Shown in pieces: positions 20,001 to 31,283 of a DNA stretch of 64,000 nt. The notes beneath the pieces were generated by a model that was not told the origin of the DNA, ran no database searches, and saw only the letters and a program-made list of their open reading frames with translations. Location of the stretch: assembly GCF_000787575.1 (NCBI RefSeq), contig NW_012236523.1, positions 559,854 through 623,853 on the forward strand, written 5' to 3'. A program made the position numbers and the translations under genes. Source of the DNA: Acytostelium subglobosum LB1. Lineage: Eukaryota; Evosea; Eumycetozoa; Acytosteliales; Acytosteliaceae. How positions within the stretch are numbered: position 1 is the first letter of the stretch; each line of letters starts with the position of its first letter.

Positions 20001-22185
20001 TTTCGAGGTCTTGGTCCTCGCCCATCTCCTCGACTTCGACCTCGATCTCGTCCTCAGCATCGTCTTGCTCCTCCAACTCGACCTCTTCATTGACGTCGGA
20101 CTTGGCGGCACTCTTTGGAGTTGCAAACACGCTGCTGGACAGCGAGTTGAACAAGTTGACTGGAGTGGCAGACTTGGGTGTGGCGGTGGCGGTGGTAACG
20201 ACCGATGGAGTGAGGAAGGTTGATGATAATCTGGACACAGAGGTTGGGGTGGCAACAGACTTGCCAGACTTGGGTGTTTGCAGCATGCTGGCGCGACGAG
20301 CTGGAGTGAACATTGTTGAGGCGTCAGTGGCAAAGGTGTCGTCAAACATGACGTGGTCAGTGTCCTCCTGGGCGATCTGCTGGCGGACTGTGCGCTTCTC
20401 GCCGGCAACAGTCTTTGACTGCTTCTGGATTGGAGTGGCCATGGGAGACTCGAGGTGAGCGCCACGGACAAACAGGTTGGGCTTGTTGAGGTTCTTCTCG
20501 TCTGGAGTGTGACGTGGCACGATGACCAATGGCTTCTTGGCGGGCTTCTTCTTGTTGGCCTTCTTCTTGGACTTGGAAGCAGCGACCTGCTCCTCAGCAT
20601 CGGCCTCAACCTCGGCCTCCTCCTCCATCTGCTCGTGGAGGTGCTCAAAGTTCTGCTCCTCCTCGACATGCTCCTCTGGCTCGACCTCGACATCGGGCTC
20701 GGCCTCGAACTCGGCCTCATTGATGATGGCCTCGGCCTTGTCAAACTCGAGAGTCTGGTTCATTGGTGACCTTGCGATGGTCAGCTTCTTGGAGGACATT
20801 GGTGTCTTGCCAAGGGTGGCGGGGGTCGATGGTGGAGTCGCCAATGTCTTGACTGGCGTTGCCTTGGGCAGCAACTGCATTGGGATGGATGTAGTGTTGA
20901 GCGATGGTCTCTGCACTGGGGTGTCGGGTGTCATCTCGATGGCCATCTTGGGGTGTGGCGTCTTGAGAATGCCACGCAGAGGCTTGGACGAGGGAGTCAG
21001 TGCATTGATCTGCACCTGCTTCTTGACGACGTTGTTGTTCACGCTCATTGGAGTGTTGAACATGCCAGCAGCCGACATAACCGATGTGTTGTTGTTGTTG
21101 GAGTAGGCAGAGTAGGGTGTGCTGGGTGGCGACGACACCGAGCTGGGTGTCTGTGGCGTCATCAAGTATGAGCTGTTGCCAGTGGCGTTGGACGAGCCGA
21201 CCGACAGTCGGCTAGTGTTGTTTGGTGTGCTGCTGACAGAAGTGGCGGCACGAGAAGACGATGAGATGAAGGATGTGTCATCGGTGGCGGCCAACGAGAT
21301 GTCATTCTCGTTGTTCTCATCGTTCATCTGGCTGTCCTCATTGTCAATGTCGTTGGCAGTGACGTCAGCGACACTTGTGTCTACGATGGGTTGCATCTTG
21401 ATTGGTTGCTTCTTGAGCTGGGCGTCCTTGGACACGTTGATCTTGGCAACGGTCGAGGGTGGCTTCACGCTGCCCTTGGATGATGTAGTAGAGGACGTTG
21501 AGCTTGTGTCCATCAAGTTCTCCAGAGACTGCAAGGGAATCTTCTTCTATTTTGTCGTTAACAATGATGATGATGTTAGTATGAGTGTAACAGACCGTTC
21601 TGATTGAGTGATTGAATGAACATACCCTCTCGCTCATTGGTAGCTTGGAGAGCTTTGGAGTCTTTGGTGTTGAGCTCAAGTTGGAGGTGTTGAAACGGAA
21701 GTCTGATCCAGAGATGGTGATGATGTCGCCATCCTTCAGTTTGGTTGGCTTGACAACATTGACCTTGTTCAAGTAGGTACCATTGGTCTGGCTCTCATTC
21801 TTCAAGATGACCTATGGTATTGTTCAATTGAATTGAACATGTTAGTAAGGGACTGATTGGAAGGATGATTGATTGATTGAATGTCGCGGCGACACTCACA
21901 TTTCCTTTGCTGTCCTGAGTGATGGACGTATGTAAATCTGATACACCTGGCTTGTGTATTCTAATGTCATTCTCATAGAGTCTATATGTATATGTTTGAT
22001 TGATTGATTGATTGAGTTAGTATATGTATGAATGAATGAAGTGATCATGTGATGTATACTACATACCTTCCAAAGGTGAACTTTTCACCTTGGTCTGGCT
22101 TCAATGGTATTCTAGCATTCTTTGCCTTTGATGCATTGATGATCTCAATGAATGGTACGGAAGATTGTACTACTGTAGTTGTCAT
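17005..22185 (-). CDS. Ki-67-like FHA-domain protein with acidic and TPAK repeats
   Basis: Four exons on the minus strand, 22185-22067, 21981-21900, 21811-21626 and 21546-17005, give about 1642 aa. The first three exons encode an FHA phosphothreonine-binding domain: FTFGR, IRIHKPGVSDLHTSI, NGTYLNK and KLKDGDIITI. These match the Ki-67 FHA pattern closely (Gly-Arg, Ser-x-x-His, Asn-Gly-Thr). The rest is low complexity: Ser/Thr-Pro motifs, then a roughly 400-residue acidic tract built from variants of AADQDDQVEEDE, then TPAKVQTPAK repeats (about 18540-18780). A long array follows in which acidic segments alternate with basic KKSKK and RKS clusters, and the protein ends in Lys/Arg. The architecture suggests a nuclear, chromosome-associated protein, possibly a Ki-67-type surfactant, regulated by CDK phosphorylation at the many TP sites. 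Isolated Ns lie at 17713-17764. Confidence 0.75.
18540..18790 (-). repeat. TPAK-coding tandem repeat in the FHA gene
   Basis: About a dozen 18-21-base units encoding QTPAKV or QTPAKA variants in tandem. Each unit carries a Thr-Pro site. The near-identical codons imply recent expansion. Confidence 0.8.
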
Positions 22186-22863
22186 TGTTTTGTTGTTATT
22201 GTTGTTATATTATTGATTGATATGATTGAATTGATTGAATAGGGTAAATGAATTAAAGTATATAATCTATTATTAAATATATTATATAAAGATGTGAAGA
22301 AGAGATGATGCTGATGCTAATGCTGATGATAAACTAAACTAGGAGATATATACTTAAATATGAACCCTGCTGCTGTTGTTGCTATCAGTCTGACTGTAGT
22401 TGACTATTATTATTATTGTTGTTGTTTATAAACTTCTTAACGTTGACAAGGCGATAGTTATATATACATTCAATGTTGTTTGTATGTGTGAAGAAGTATT
22501 ACTTTGTTATGTATGTATTTGTAAAGTATAATAATGAAGTAATAAATGTTGGTTGGTTGGTTGGATCGATGGATGGAGAGAGAGAGAAAGGAGGGAAGTC
22601 CAACTTCACACCCCCTACCTCATCACCTAAATTGAGTTCCCTCCAAAATCATCACTATTCAAATTCCGTTAAACTCAATAAATTTGAAATTTGGCGCGAA
22701 TTTTTAAATAGTTAATAAAAATTACCCTATGATTCAAATAATTATTAATACAATTAATATTACTATATTTAGTGTTTCCACAAGATGTCATTTCAATTAA
22801 AATAATTATTAATGACTTGATTGATTGAATGATTGAATGTATTGTGGATGGTTTAATCTAGAA
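22186..22863. other. intergenic, AT-rich promoter region
   Basis: About 680 bp upstream of the FHA gene and downstream of the minus-strand B-box/kelch cluster. It holds TTATTATTATTGTTGTTG and AT-only stretches and a GGTTGGTTGGATCGATGGATGG run. No convincing coding frame or tRNA. Confidence 0.5.
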
Positions 22864-23400
22864 TCAAACATTGAGATGAGAATTTTGAATTGGTTCTATC
22901 TTGTTGGTCAATGTCTTTGATAAATGTCCACTTGTTATCTTGGATTGAGTATCGATAGTTTTCATTTCCAAAGATGCTGTATATTCCAAATGTTGGATCA
23001 TACTCCAGCTTTCCATTTCTGGACATTTTTCCAACTTGGTAACCAACTTGATTGTCAATGATACACGGATGAATTCATCGGGCATCTTGAAATAGATGTT
23101 GTCAATACGGTCGAAGCAACTGCCTGTCAATGTATTCTTCAAGAAGCTGTCGAGGAGAACGACTGTGGCCCCCGTCTGCAGGTTGAACGAGAAGAGTTTA
23201 TAGCCCTTATAGGAACTGACCCTCTCGTACTCATTGACCAAGTAGAGCATGTGGTTGTGGTAGTATATTCCATACGATGGATCATACTCCAGCTGACCAT
23301 TGTAATGTTGATGGACTGGTATCTCTGACTAAACTTTCGAATGATAGTAAATATAGGTTTCATTTGTTTGCTTAGGTGTTCCCTCAACTTCCCAGGGAAG
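22864..23400 (-). pseudogene. B-box/kelch family, chimeric kelch fragment
   Basis: On the minus strand a piece of the family C-terminal region (NGQLEYDPSYGIY, about 23300-23263) is joined directly to an internal kelch piece (HNHMLYLVNEYERVSSYKG) that then runs to a family-like C-terminus at 22864 (IEPIQNSHLNV). The frame changes several times. The order C-terminus then middle cannot come from a simple truncation, so this is a recombination product. No B-box is present. Confidence 0.7.
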
Positions 23401-23420
23401 GAACGGGACTTTATTTATAC

Positions 23421-25022
23421 TCAATTATAACTGCTAAGCAAACAGAATGGGGCCACTCGAGTCTTCATCCTGCCATTGTCCTTGATCAATACCCACTTGT
23501 CATTCTGAACAGAGTATTGATAGTTGTCATTCTTTCCACCTATGCTGAAGATTCTACCTAGTGTTGGGTCATACAATAAATTGTTATTTGATGCTGGACA
23601 CTTAGCTAGTATGGTCTTTTGCTTGCTTGACAGAGTGATCCGATGGAATGCACTAGAGGTCTTGATGTAGATGTTATCAATGCCATCGAAACAATCGTTT
23701 TGATATTGACTACCATTAGAAGTTACCTCTAGCAGGAAGACTTGGGCGTGTGTCAACAAGTCGAACGTCTTGACTTGGTAGCCACTATCATTCAGTTTAT
23801 TGACCATGTAGAGTTTGTTGTTCTTGTGGCAGTGCAAGCCACCTTTATCATTGACAAGTGGAGTTTGTAGCTGACAAACATGTTCGAATTGGTGAGTGTC
23901 AATGTTGAAGCGATCCACGCGATTCAATCTCTTGTAGTCCATTATTCCACCAACGAGATAGATGTACTTATCACCATCAAAGCATGATGATATATAGTAG
24001 CCACCATTGACTCCAACAATTTTGCCATCATAACAGCTTTTGTCAGCCAGTGACAATCGAATGTAGCGAGTTGGTGTGAAGTCACCTCCAAACTGGTAGA
24101 TATGGCCGCGGGCGTAAACAGTTGATAGTGTAGGGTTGTCCACCCTCATCGACAGTACATTCTGGAATACATTCTGGTACGGCTTCCATTTGAATGTGTC
24201 CAATGAGAATACACAGTATCCTTTGTCCAGCAGATTGATAATGTCATGTTTGAATGAGTGCTGAACTGCTGGTCGTTGAACTTTCTCAATGATACCAAGA
24301 CATGATTTGATCTTATCCTTGGCGTCATTCAACTTGATTATCTCATCTTTCATTGATTTAGCTTTGAATTGAGTGATATCATACTTCACATCATTCATGA
24401 GTTGATTGTGATTCTTGATCATCGTCATCAGTTCATTGTCACTGAGTGCATTGATACTGTCTGATTGTTGTGATTGAGTTAATGACAATGTGATGATGAA
24501 CTGATTGATCGTTGAACATGATTCGATTGATCCAATTACTTTGGAGACATCTTGGTCCTCTTTGACTTTGCTCTCATTGTTACTATCTGTTGGTAGTGTC
24601 ATGTTGAGGATGTGATTGAGATCATTGATCTCATTGATGATGTTGTTGATAGTTGATTGAATGTGTGACATTTGAACATTGATTGGTGTCTTGATCTTGT
24701 GTTCCTGTGCCATCAACAGTTTGAACAGTTGTTCAAAGTGATCACTGACCTCTTTGTGTGTCTCCTCCAATGATTGATATGATTGAACACATTGTTGAAG
24801 TGTCTTCCAGAGATGATTCAACCTTGGCATGCACCACAATCCATCATACTCCTTCTTCATCAAACATTCCTTAATATGATCAACATGACTCATGTTGTGA
24901 CCATTGTGATTGGACACACAAACAGTGCACATCGACAACTTACAAGTCCAACAAATGAACCTCTCCTTCCTATTATGCTTCTTACATATCATTGATCTCC
25001 CGTCATCATTATTTGTATCCAT
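23421..25022 (-). CDS. B-box zinc finger / kelch-like protein, intact copy
   Basis: Single open frame of 533 aa, ATG at 25022. Residues about 10-50 are a complete B-box (ICKKHNRKERFICWTCK, CTVCVSNHNGHNMSHVD). Residues 70-130 are a predicted coiled coil (QQCVQSYQSLEETHKEVSD). Residues 130-250 are Asn/Ser-rich helices. From about 270 on there are kelch-like blades (GHIYQFGG, KYIYLVGG, NRVDRFNIDT, KIFSIGG-type). This is the only copy in the window with no disruption, so it serves as the reference for the others. B-box plus kelch suggests protein-protein recognition, but there is no RING, so ubiquitin ligase activity is not indicated. Its start is 73 bp from the divergent gene at 25096, so they share a promoter region. 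Confidence 0.8.
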   Translation of the reverse strand: MDTNNDDGRSMICKKHNRKERFICWTCKLSMCTVCVSNHNGHNMSHVDHIKECLMKKEYDGLWCMPRLNHLWKTLQQCVQSYQSLEETHKEVSDHFEQLFKLLMAQEHKIKTPINVQMSHIQSTINNIINEINDLNHILNMTLPTDSNNESKVKEDQDVSKVIGSIESCSTINQFIITLSLTQSQQSDSINALSDNELMTMIKNHNQLMNDVKYDITQFKAKSMKDEIIKLNDAKDKIKSCLGIIEKVQRPAVQHSFKHDIINLLDKGYCVFSLDTFKWKPYQNVFQNVLSMRVDNPTLSTVYARGHIYQFGGDFTPTRYIRLSLADKSCYDGKIVGVNGGYYISSCFDGDKYIYLVGGIMDYKRLNRVDRFNIDTHQFEHVCQLQTPLVNDKGGLHCHKNNKLYMVNKLNDSGYQVKTFDLLTHAQVFLLEVTSNGSQYQNDCFDGIDNIYIKTSSAFHRITLSSKQKTILAKCPASNNNLLYDPTLGRIFSIGGKNDNYQYSVQNDKWVLIKDNGRMKTRVAPFCLLSSYN

Positions 25023-25095
25023 TGTTTATTTATTATTAATTTTTTATTATAAGAATGGTGAATGATATGAGGGCTGTCCTCAAACTTGAATTCAA

Positions 25096-26504
25096 ATGAA
25101 TGAATCTAATGATCAAATTAATGATATAAATACAGATACACCAATGCTCAACCCATTACTAATAAGCTCAATCATTAGGTTGATGCGCACATCTGATGAT
25201 GTTGACAAGAATTGGTCTAGGTCATTGTCATTGGTCAGCTGGTCAATTCATTCAATGATCAGATCGCTGAACACACAGCTGATAATAAATGTCCATTCTC
25301 AATCTAAATGTGATCATGACAGCGACTTTGACGCTAGACCCGAAGACTATGATGACATTGCAATGATTGATTCATTGTATGATGTCACCAAACATCTCGA
25401 CACCAAGTACTCATTGCATCTCACTCAACACATCACCTCGATCATACTGGTCGGTGATGACCACGATGAGGAGAGGGAGAGAAAGAGGAGAGAAGAAAGC
25501 AATTCTGGCATACAAGCGAAAGAACTACAGTCATATTCATCAAGTCAACCACTTGATCACAAGAAGGACATTGCCAAGTCTATTTTTACAATCACTAACA
25601 AGTGTGGCCAAAGTCTCAACCAAGTTCAGGACAGCTGGCAACTCTCATTAGGCAATATGCACTGGACCCACATTCAATCGACTCGATGGTGATCAATTAT
25701 CTGTATTCAGGAGCTATCTATTCTTTGATTGATCATATTCCACACGACAACAATCTGATCAAGACATTGGATCTCAGGTTACTAAATCCAAATATATGCT
25801 GTTATCGTGATTACTGTCGGGAGAAAGACGAATATGATTGTCAGCTGGCAAGTGAGCTATTTGGACGTTGCACCAACATCACATCTCTCACAATCTTCGA
25901 TGAATGTGGCGCTGGCCACTCTGGCTACTCATTGTATGCAGTTGGACAAGCCAAGATGTTCTTTAGAGACATGGATCTCTTGATGCACCTCGAATCGCTC
26001 ACTTTTGACTTCTCACCAAGCTGTGGACATGACCATGCGGATATAATGTATGAGGGCGTGGCCAAGACGTTCTATGAGGAGCTCATCCTGTTCATGAGAC
26101 GACGACCATCGCTCCACACATTCATATTCCACAATAGCTTGGAGAGCAATAATGATGCACATCATCAACCCTTCCTTGAATACCTACTCCAAGATGGTTC
26201 GTGTCCAGTTCAACATGTGTCTTTGCGGACATTTTGTCACGTACCATTGCTTGGTCGACAGATTGACACACTAATCCTTATTGGTTGCTATGAGCCTGAC
26301 GATCAACATTTTGACAAACATATGGAGATGTTCATCAACAATCTCAAGACCTGCGTCACCAATATACTTGATCTGTCTGATTTCACTTTCATTCAAGTAT
26401 CCAAAACTGACAATGCACTCATTGATACAATGCTTCAACCTGGAATCTTCCTTGGCAATGTATACAAACATCCAGACCTGAACTATCGCAGATATAATGA
26501 ATGA
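25096..26504 (+). CDS. F-box/LRR-like protein with one frameshift
   Basis: Two overlapping open frames, 25096-25692 and 25602-26504, read as one gene of roughly 465 aa if a single frame change is allowed between about 25620 and 25660. The N-terminus (LNPLLISSIIRLMRTSDDVD, then RSLSLVSWSIHSMI) resembles an F-box. The C-terminal half has LRR-like spacing (TSLTIFDECG, LESLTFDFSPS, IDTLILIGCYEP). Dictyostelids have large families of such F-box/FNIP/LRR proteins, often serving as SCF substrate adaptors. The call rests on pattern only. No intron explains the frame change, so it is a pseudogene or carries a sequencing error. It shares a 73-bp divergent promoter with the intact B-box/kelch gene. Confidence 0.45.
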
Positions 26505-26534
26505 AAGATTAATTAAACATAATGAATGGATCAT

Positions 26535-27682
26535 TTAATCAAGTATCAAACAATGTCCAGAGTATCTTGAATTAGTTCGATCATTTAACCGGTTATTCTC
26601 TAGGATCAATGTCCACTTGTTATCTTGGATTGAGTAGCGATAGTCGTTATGATTATCATAGATGCTGTATATTCCAAACGATGAATCATACTCCAACTTT
26701 CCATTTCTGATTGGACATGGTGCCAGTTTGGTCTCCAACTTGCTGGACAATGATACTCGTATGAATTCCTCATGCATCCTGAAATAGATGTTATCCACGC
26801 CATCGAAACAACAGCCTGTCAATGTATGCCTCAAGAACTTCTCGAGGATAACCAATCTGGCTCCCGTCTTCACGTCGAATGAGAGGAGTCTGTATTCCAT
26901 TGCGCTGGTCCCAACATATTGATTGACCAGGTAGAGTTTGTTGTTGAGGTAGTACGCGTACTTGTTCTCGCATTGGCCTACAAACCCTATTCCTGATTGG
27001 TGGAAGGTACCAACATGGTTGAACTTGAGCGTGTCGATGTTGAAGCGGTCTACACGGTGAAGCACCTTTTGGTACAGACTGCCACCGACCAGATAGATGT
27101 ACTTGCCACCGTCGAAGTTAGCAGATATTGCGTATCCACCATCGATGCCATAGATCTCGCCATTATAGGTTTGAATGTTGTTGTTGTAACTGAGGGCAAC
27201 GCGCGTGAATCTCGCCGGTGATTGAGCTCCGCCAAACATGTAGACATGGCCGCGAGCGTACACCACTGATGTGGTCGGGGGACTGATCTTGGATTGAGTA
27301 TCGATGGTCGGAATTATTATCAAATATGTTGTATAAACCATATAAAGGATCATATTCCAGCTTTCCAGTTTTGATTGGACACCTTTCCAGTCTGGTCAAC
27401 AACTTGCTGGACAATGTGATTCTGGTGAACTCATTGGACGTCTTGTAATAGATGTTGAAGTGTCTTCCAGAGATGATTCAACCTTGGCATGCACCACAAT
27501 CCATCATACTCATTCTTCATCAAACATTCCTTGATGTGATCAACATGACTCATCTCATGTCCACCGTGATTGGACACACAAACAGTGCACATCGACATCT
27601 TGCATGTCCAACAAATGATCTTCTCCTTCTTCTTATGCTTCTGACATATCAATGACCTATCTTCATCATTATTGTCAGCCAT
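26535..27682 (-). pseudogene. B-box/kelch family, three-piece chimera
   Basis: Read on the minus strand: 27682-27460 is a normal N-terminus (MADNNDEDRSLICQKHKKK, complete B-box, to LWKTLQ). It is joined near 27455 to a C-terminal piece (SNEFTRITLSSKLLTRLERC, GKLEYDPLYGLYN, SIQD). Near 27290 this is joined to a mid-gene piece that starts TTSVVYARGHVYMFGG and runs intact through the kelch blades to a C-terminus at 26535 (SGHCLILD). The last piece is an open frame of about 260 aa. The order N, C, middle, C needs at least two unequal recombination or repair events. No single start can express the whole; expression is doubtful. Confidence 0.75.
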
Positions 27683-27796
27683 TCAATATCTATCTCTCAA
27701 AATATCTCTTTGACAAATTGAACAAACGAACGTTGATGAATGAATGCGAAGAACGAGGCCTGGACCACTTTATTGTTCGTAATTACTATCAATCAA

Positions 27797-29388
27797 TCAA
27801 TCGCAAATCATACATAGATTACTGAATCTTTCAATCTTTCGGTCATTGTCATTGATCAATGTCCACTTGTTATCTTTGATTGAGTATTGATGGTTGCTAC
27901 CCTTTCCATAGATGCTGAATATTCCAAATGATGGATCGTACTCCAGCTTACCATACCTGCAAGGACACTTCGCCATCTTGGTCACCAACTTGCTCGACAA
28001 CCTATATCGAATGAATTCATCGTCGGTCTGACATAGATGTTGTCAACGCCATCGAAACAACATGCCCCCGAACTTGATGTCTTGTTGTCGTGCAGAACCT
28101 CAGTGACACCAGTCAGCAGGTCGAACGAGAGGAGCTTGAAGACCATTCCTCTGGCCTCTTCATAGTTATTGACAAGGTATAGCTTGTTGTTATGGTAGTA
28201 CGCGTATTTGTTGTAGCATTCGCCTTCTTTTGGGTATATTCCAACATGATCAAACTTGAGCCTATCGATGTTGAAGCGATCGACGCGGTCCAACACCTGA
28301 TCGTCCAGACTGCCACCGACCAGATAGATGTACTTTTCGCCATCGTAGCATGTCGATATGCAACGTCCACCACTGACACCAACGATCTCGGCATCATAAC
28401 ATTGATTGTTGTCATCGAGTGAGATGCGGGTGTATCTAGTTAATTCGATGCCGCCAAACAGGTATACATGGCCACGTGCGTACACAACTGACGTGGACAT
28501 GGGATTGATCTTCCAGTTTAAGACAATACTGTGGCTTGAACTCCATTTGGATGTCTCCAGCGAGAACAGTGAGAATCCATTGTCGTTCAATGAGATGATG
28601 TGATGGTTGAATGGATGATCGGTCACATGTTGGACAGGCTCAACGAGATCAAAGCATGATTGAATCTTCTCCTTGATTTCATTCACCATGATAATGTCGG
28701 TAATGATCAATTGAGCTTTGAGTTTAGCCATATCATACTGCACATCATCCATGAGATGATTGTGATTCTTGATCATCTTCATCAGTTCATTGTCACTGAG
28801 TGCACTGATACTGTCCGATTGTTGTAATGATTGAGTTGATGACAATGTGTTGATGAACTGATTGATCGTTGAACATGATTGGATCGATTGGATCACTCTT
28901 GGGACGTCCCGATCCTCGTTGTCGTTGCTATCAACTGGATGTGACATGTTGAGGATGTGATTGAGATCATTGATCTCATTGATGATGTCGTTGATTGTTG
29001 ATTGAATGTGGGACATTTGAACATTGATTGGTGTCTTGATCTTGTGTTCCTGTGCCATCAACAGTTTGAACAGTTGTTCAAAGTGATCACTGACCTCCTT
29101 CTGTGTCTCCTCCAACGATTGATATGACTCAACGCACTGTTGAAGTGTCTTCCAGAGATGATCCAACCTTGGCATGCACCACAATCCGTGATACTCCTTC
29201 TTCATCAAACATTCCTTGATGTAATCAACATGACTCATGTTGTGACCATTATGATTGGACACACAAACAGTGCATATCGACAACTTACAAGTCCAACAAA
29301 TGAACTTCTCCTTCTTCTTATGTATCTGACATATCATTGATCTATCTTCATCATCATTATTACTATTACTCCTGTTGTTGTCTGTCAT
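27797..29388 (-). pseudogene. B-box/kelch family copy with a single frameshift
   Basis: Near-full-length member. The family-like start is ATG at 29388 (MTDNNRSNSNNDDEDRSM). An upstream in-frame ATG at 29436 adds 16 unlikely residues. It has a B-box (ICQIHKKKEKFICWTCK, CTVCVSNHNGH), coiled coil, linker and kelch blades (GHVYLFGG, KYIYLVGG). The frame breaks near 28015: one extra base in the AGACCGACG context changes the expected TDDEFIRYRLSSKL into another frame, which stops at 27982. The correct frame resumes and runs to 27797 (PFCL-type end CMICD). With one break only, a sequencing error is possible. Confidence 0.7.
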
Positions 29389-29436
29389 GTATATGTATCT
29401 CTTTACAACTTTAGTGAAAGAACACAAATGAGACAT

Positions 29437-29960
29437 TCATGGTTTGACGTCAACGCACAATTTTGCAAGCTAGCTTGGTCACTCCATTGTTGGTCAATCT
29501 ATATCGGATGAATTCACTCCCGGTCATGACATAGATATGGTCAACGCCATCGAAATGACAGCCTGCCGCTTTTGATACCTTGACGTCGTACAGAACAGCA
29601 GTGACATGCTACGATGGTGACAAGTACATCTATCTGGTCGGTGGCAGTCTGGGCGATACAGTGTTGAACCGTGTGGATCGCTTCAACATCGACACGCTCA
29701 TGTTGGATATATCCGGAAAGGACAAGGCGCTTTCCAAGATCAATATGTGTACTACCTTAACAACATGCTCTACCTTGTCAACAACTACAAAGATGAGGAC
29801 TACAATAATATATTCTACAGGCTGCTGTCATTCGACCTGCAGACTGGCGTCACTGCTGTTCTGTACGAATGTCCACCACTGACGTGGACATGGGATTGAT
29901 CTTCCAGTTTAAGACAATACTGTGGCTTGAATGTCCGAATGAGTTTGTCGGGATTGTCAT
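29437..29960 (-). pseudogene. B-box/kelch family remnant with an inverted internal segment
   Basis: From 29604 down to about 29450 the minus strand encodes a kelch piece (VTAVLYDVKVSKAAGCHFDG then EFIRYRLTN). Positions 29605-29868 encode the adjoining upstream piece on the opposite strand (CYDGDKYIYLVGGSLGDT then YRLLSFDLQTGVTAVLY). Positions about 29880-29935 are again minus-strand and nearly identical to 28490-28545. One block of about 265 bp has thus been flipped in place within a minus-strand copy. No function expected. Confidence 0.75.
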
Positions 29961-30056
29961 AGCACAACCCTTATTAATAATAATAAATAAAAATATTGCC
30001 TAATCAATCAATCAACCTGGAATCCATTGTATTATTGAAACCATCGACTCACTCAT

Positions 30057-31122
30057 TCATCCGCCAATCTCGTCTGCTTCATCTACATCTACATCCTCTG
30101 TCAATGGTCTTGATATCTCGTCCTGTTGTGGAGGTGTCTGTATCTGACGATAACCATCCTCATCACCATGAGCGTCTTTGTACAAGCAATAGTGCTGAAT
30201 CATGAATACAATATCAAATGCAATGCTAAATATTGACAGGCCAAACTTGACCGGGTCACCAATGAATACCTTCCAGTTGTCTAATGAATGTGATTGATTG
30301 ATTGATTGATTGAATTGTGTGAGTTAGTCCATGATTGAATGAATGAATGATTGAATGAGTGCACCTACCTGCATTGACAGCATCTAATAACATCTGTAAC
30401 AGTGATAGGATACCACCGGAGAAGTCCAGTAGCACATTGCCGATGCTCCAACCATCGGTGCTCTTCTTCTTATAGTTCATAAAGGCTTGGGGCACGTACT
30501 TGATAAAGGTGATGAACAACTTGACGTAGCTGAGATATGTTACAACCCATAGCCAGTTGACTACTCCTCCACCACCTATGCCCAGCACAATAATGATCGA
30601 TATCCATATTCCAATACCTATCAATATTGAATATATCGAGTTCTTTTGATCGCGACGTTCATATATCAAACACTGTCCAATCGTTATGATCGTCAATAAC
30701 AAAGCATGAAGTGAGAATGCACTATTGATTGATTGAATGAGTTAGTGATTGAGAGAGGGAGATTGAACACATGCATTCTAGTTACGTACATGTCGTTAGG
30801 TTGTACAGGGATTGGTGGACCAAACTTATGTAGGTACTCAGCTCTGACGACAGGACTCCAGTAAACAACACAATTGTATATCGAGTAACATATATAACCT
30901 GTAATGTTAAATAACAAGTAATCAAATGATAAACCTATTACTCTGTTGTTGTTATCAATGTATGTTAGTTCATTGATTGATTGATTGACTCGTGTACTAT
31001 ATTAATACATACGACTTCCTTTTATAGTTTAGAATTACTTGTGGATAAAATGATAATGACCAACATACAAAGTAAGCCCAACCTATTATAGCAGATAGGA
31101 CTGTCAATGCATGTGAAGACAT
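30057..31122 (-). CDS. ctns: cystinosin (lysosomal cystine transporter)
   Basis: Four exons on the minus strand, 31122-31013, 30942-30790, 30721-30369 and 30280-30057, give 279 aa. It is a seven-helix PQ-loop protein with two PQ motifs: [13 protein letters not shown] in exon 1 and [14 protein letters not shown] in exon 3. It matches cystinosin throughout ([73 protein letters not shown]). Cystinosin exports cystine from lysosomes by proton symport. The protein starts directly at the first membrane helix and lacks the long glycosylated lumenal N-terminus of the human protein. The C-terminal tail is acidic and contains a [12 protein letters not shown] stretch that may serve sorting. Introns carry AATC repeats in the sense direction. 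High confidence from the continuous family match. Confidence 0.92.
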
Positions 31123-31238
31123 TATTTATATGTATATGTATTATAAGTTGCTTATAACAATGTCTCGAGACAAGTGACAATCTTTAAAGTTAAGATCTTG
31201 TCGACATCCTTCAACTTTTCGAAAAATATCTTCAAAGT

Positions 31239-31258
31239 GGACCCCAGGTAGATGTCAT
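31239..31258 (+). repeat. left TIR of the Harbinger element
   Basis: GGACCCCAGGTAGATGTCAT, perfectly inverted at 33976-33995. A further base (T outside left, A outside right) is also complementary. Confidence 0.9.
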
Positions 31259-31283
31259 TTGTTTCAAATTATTCTATTTATTA

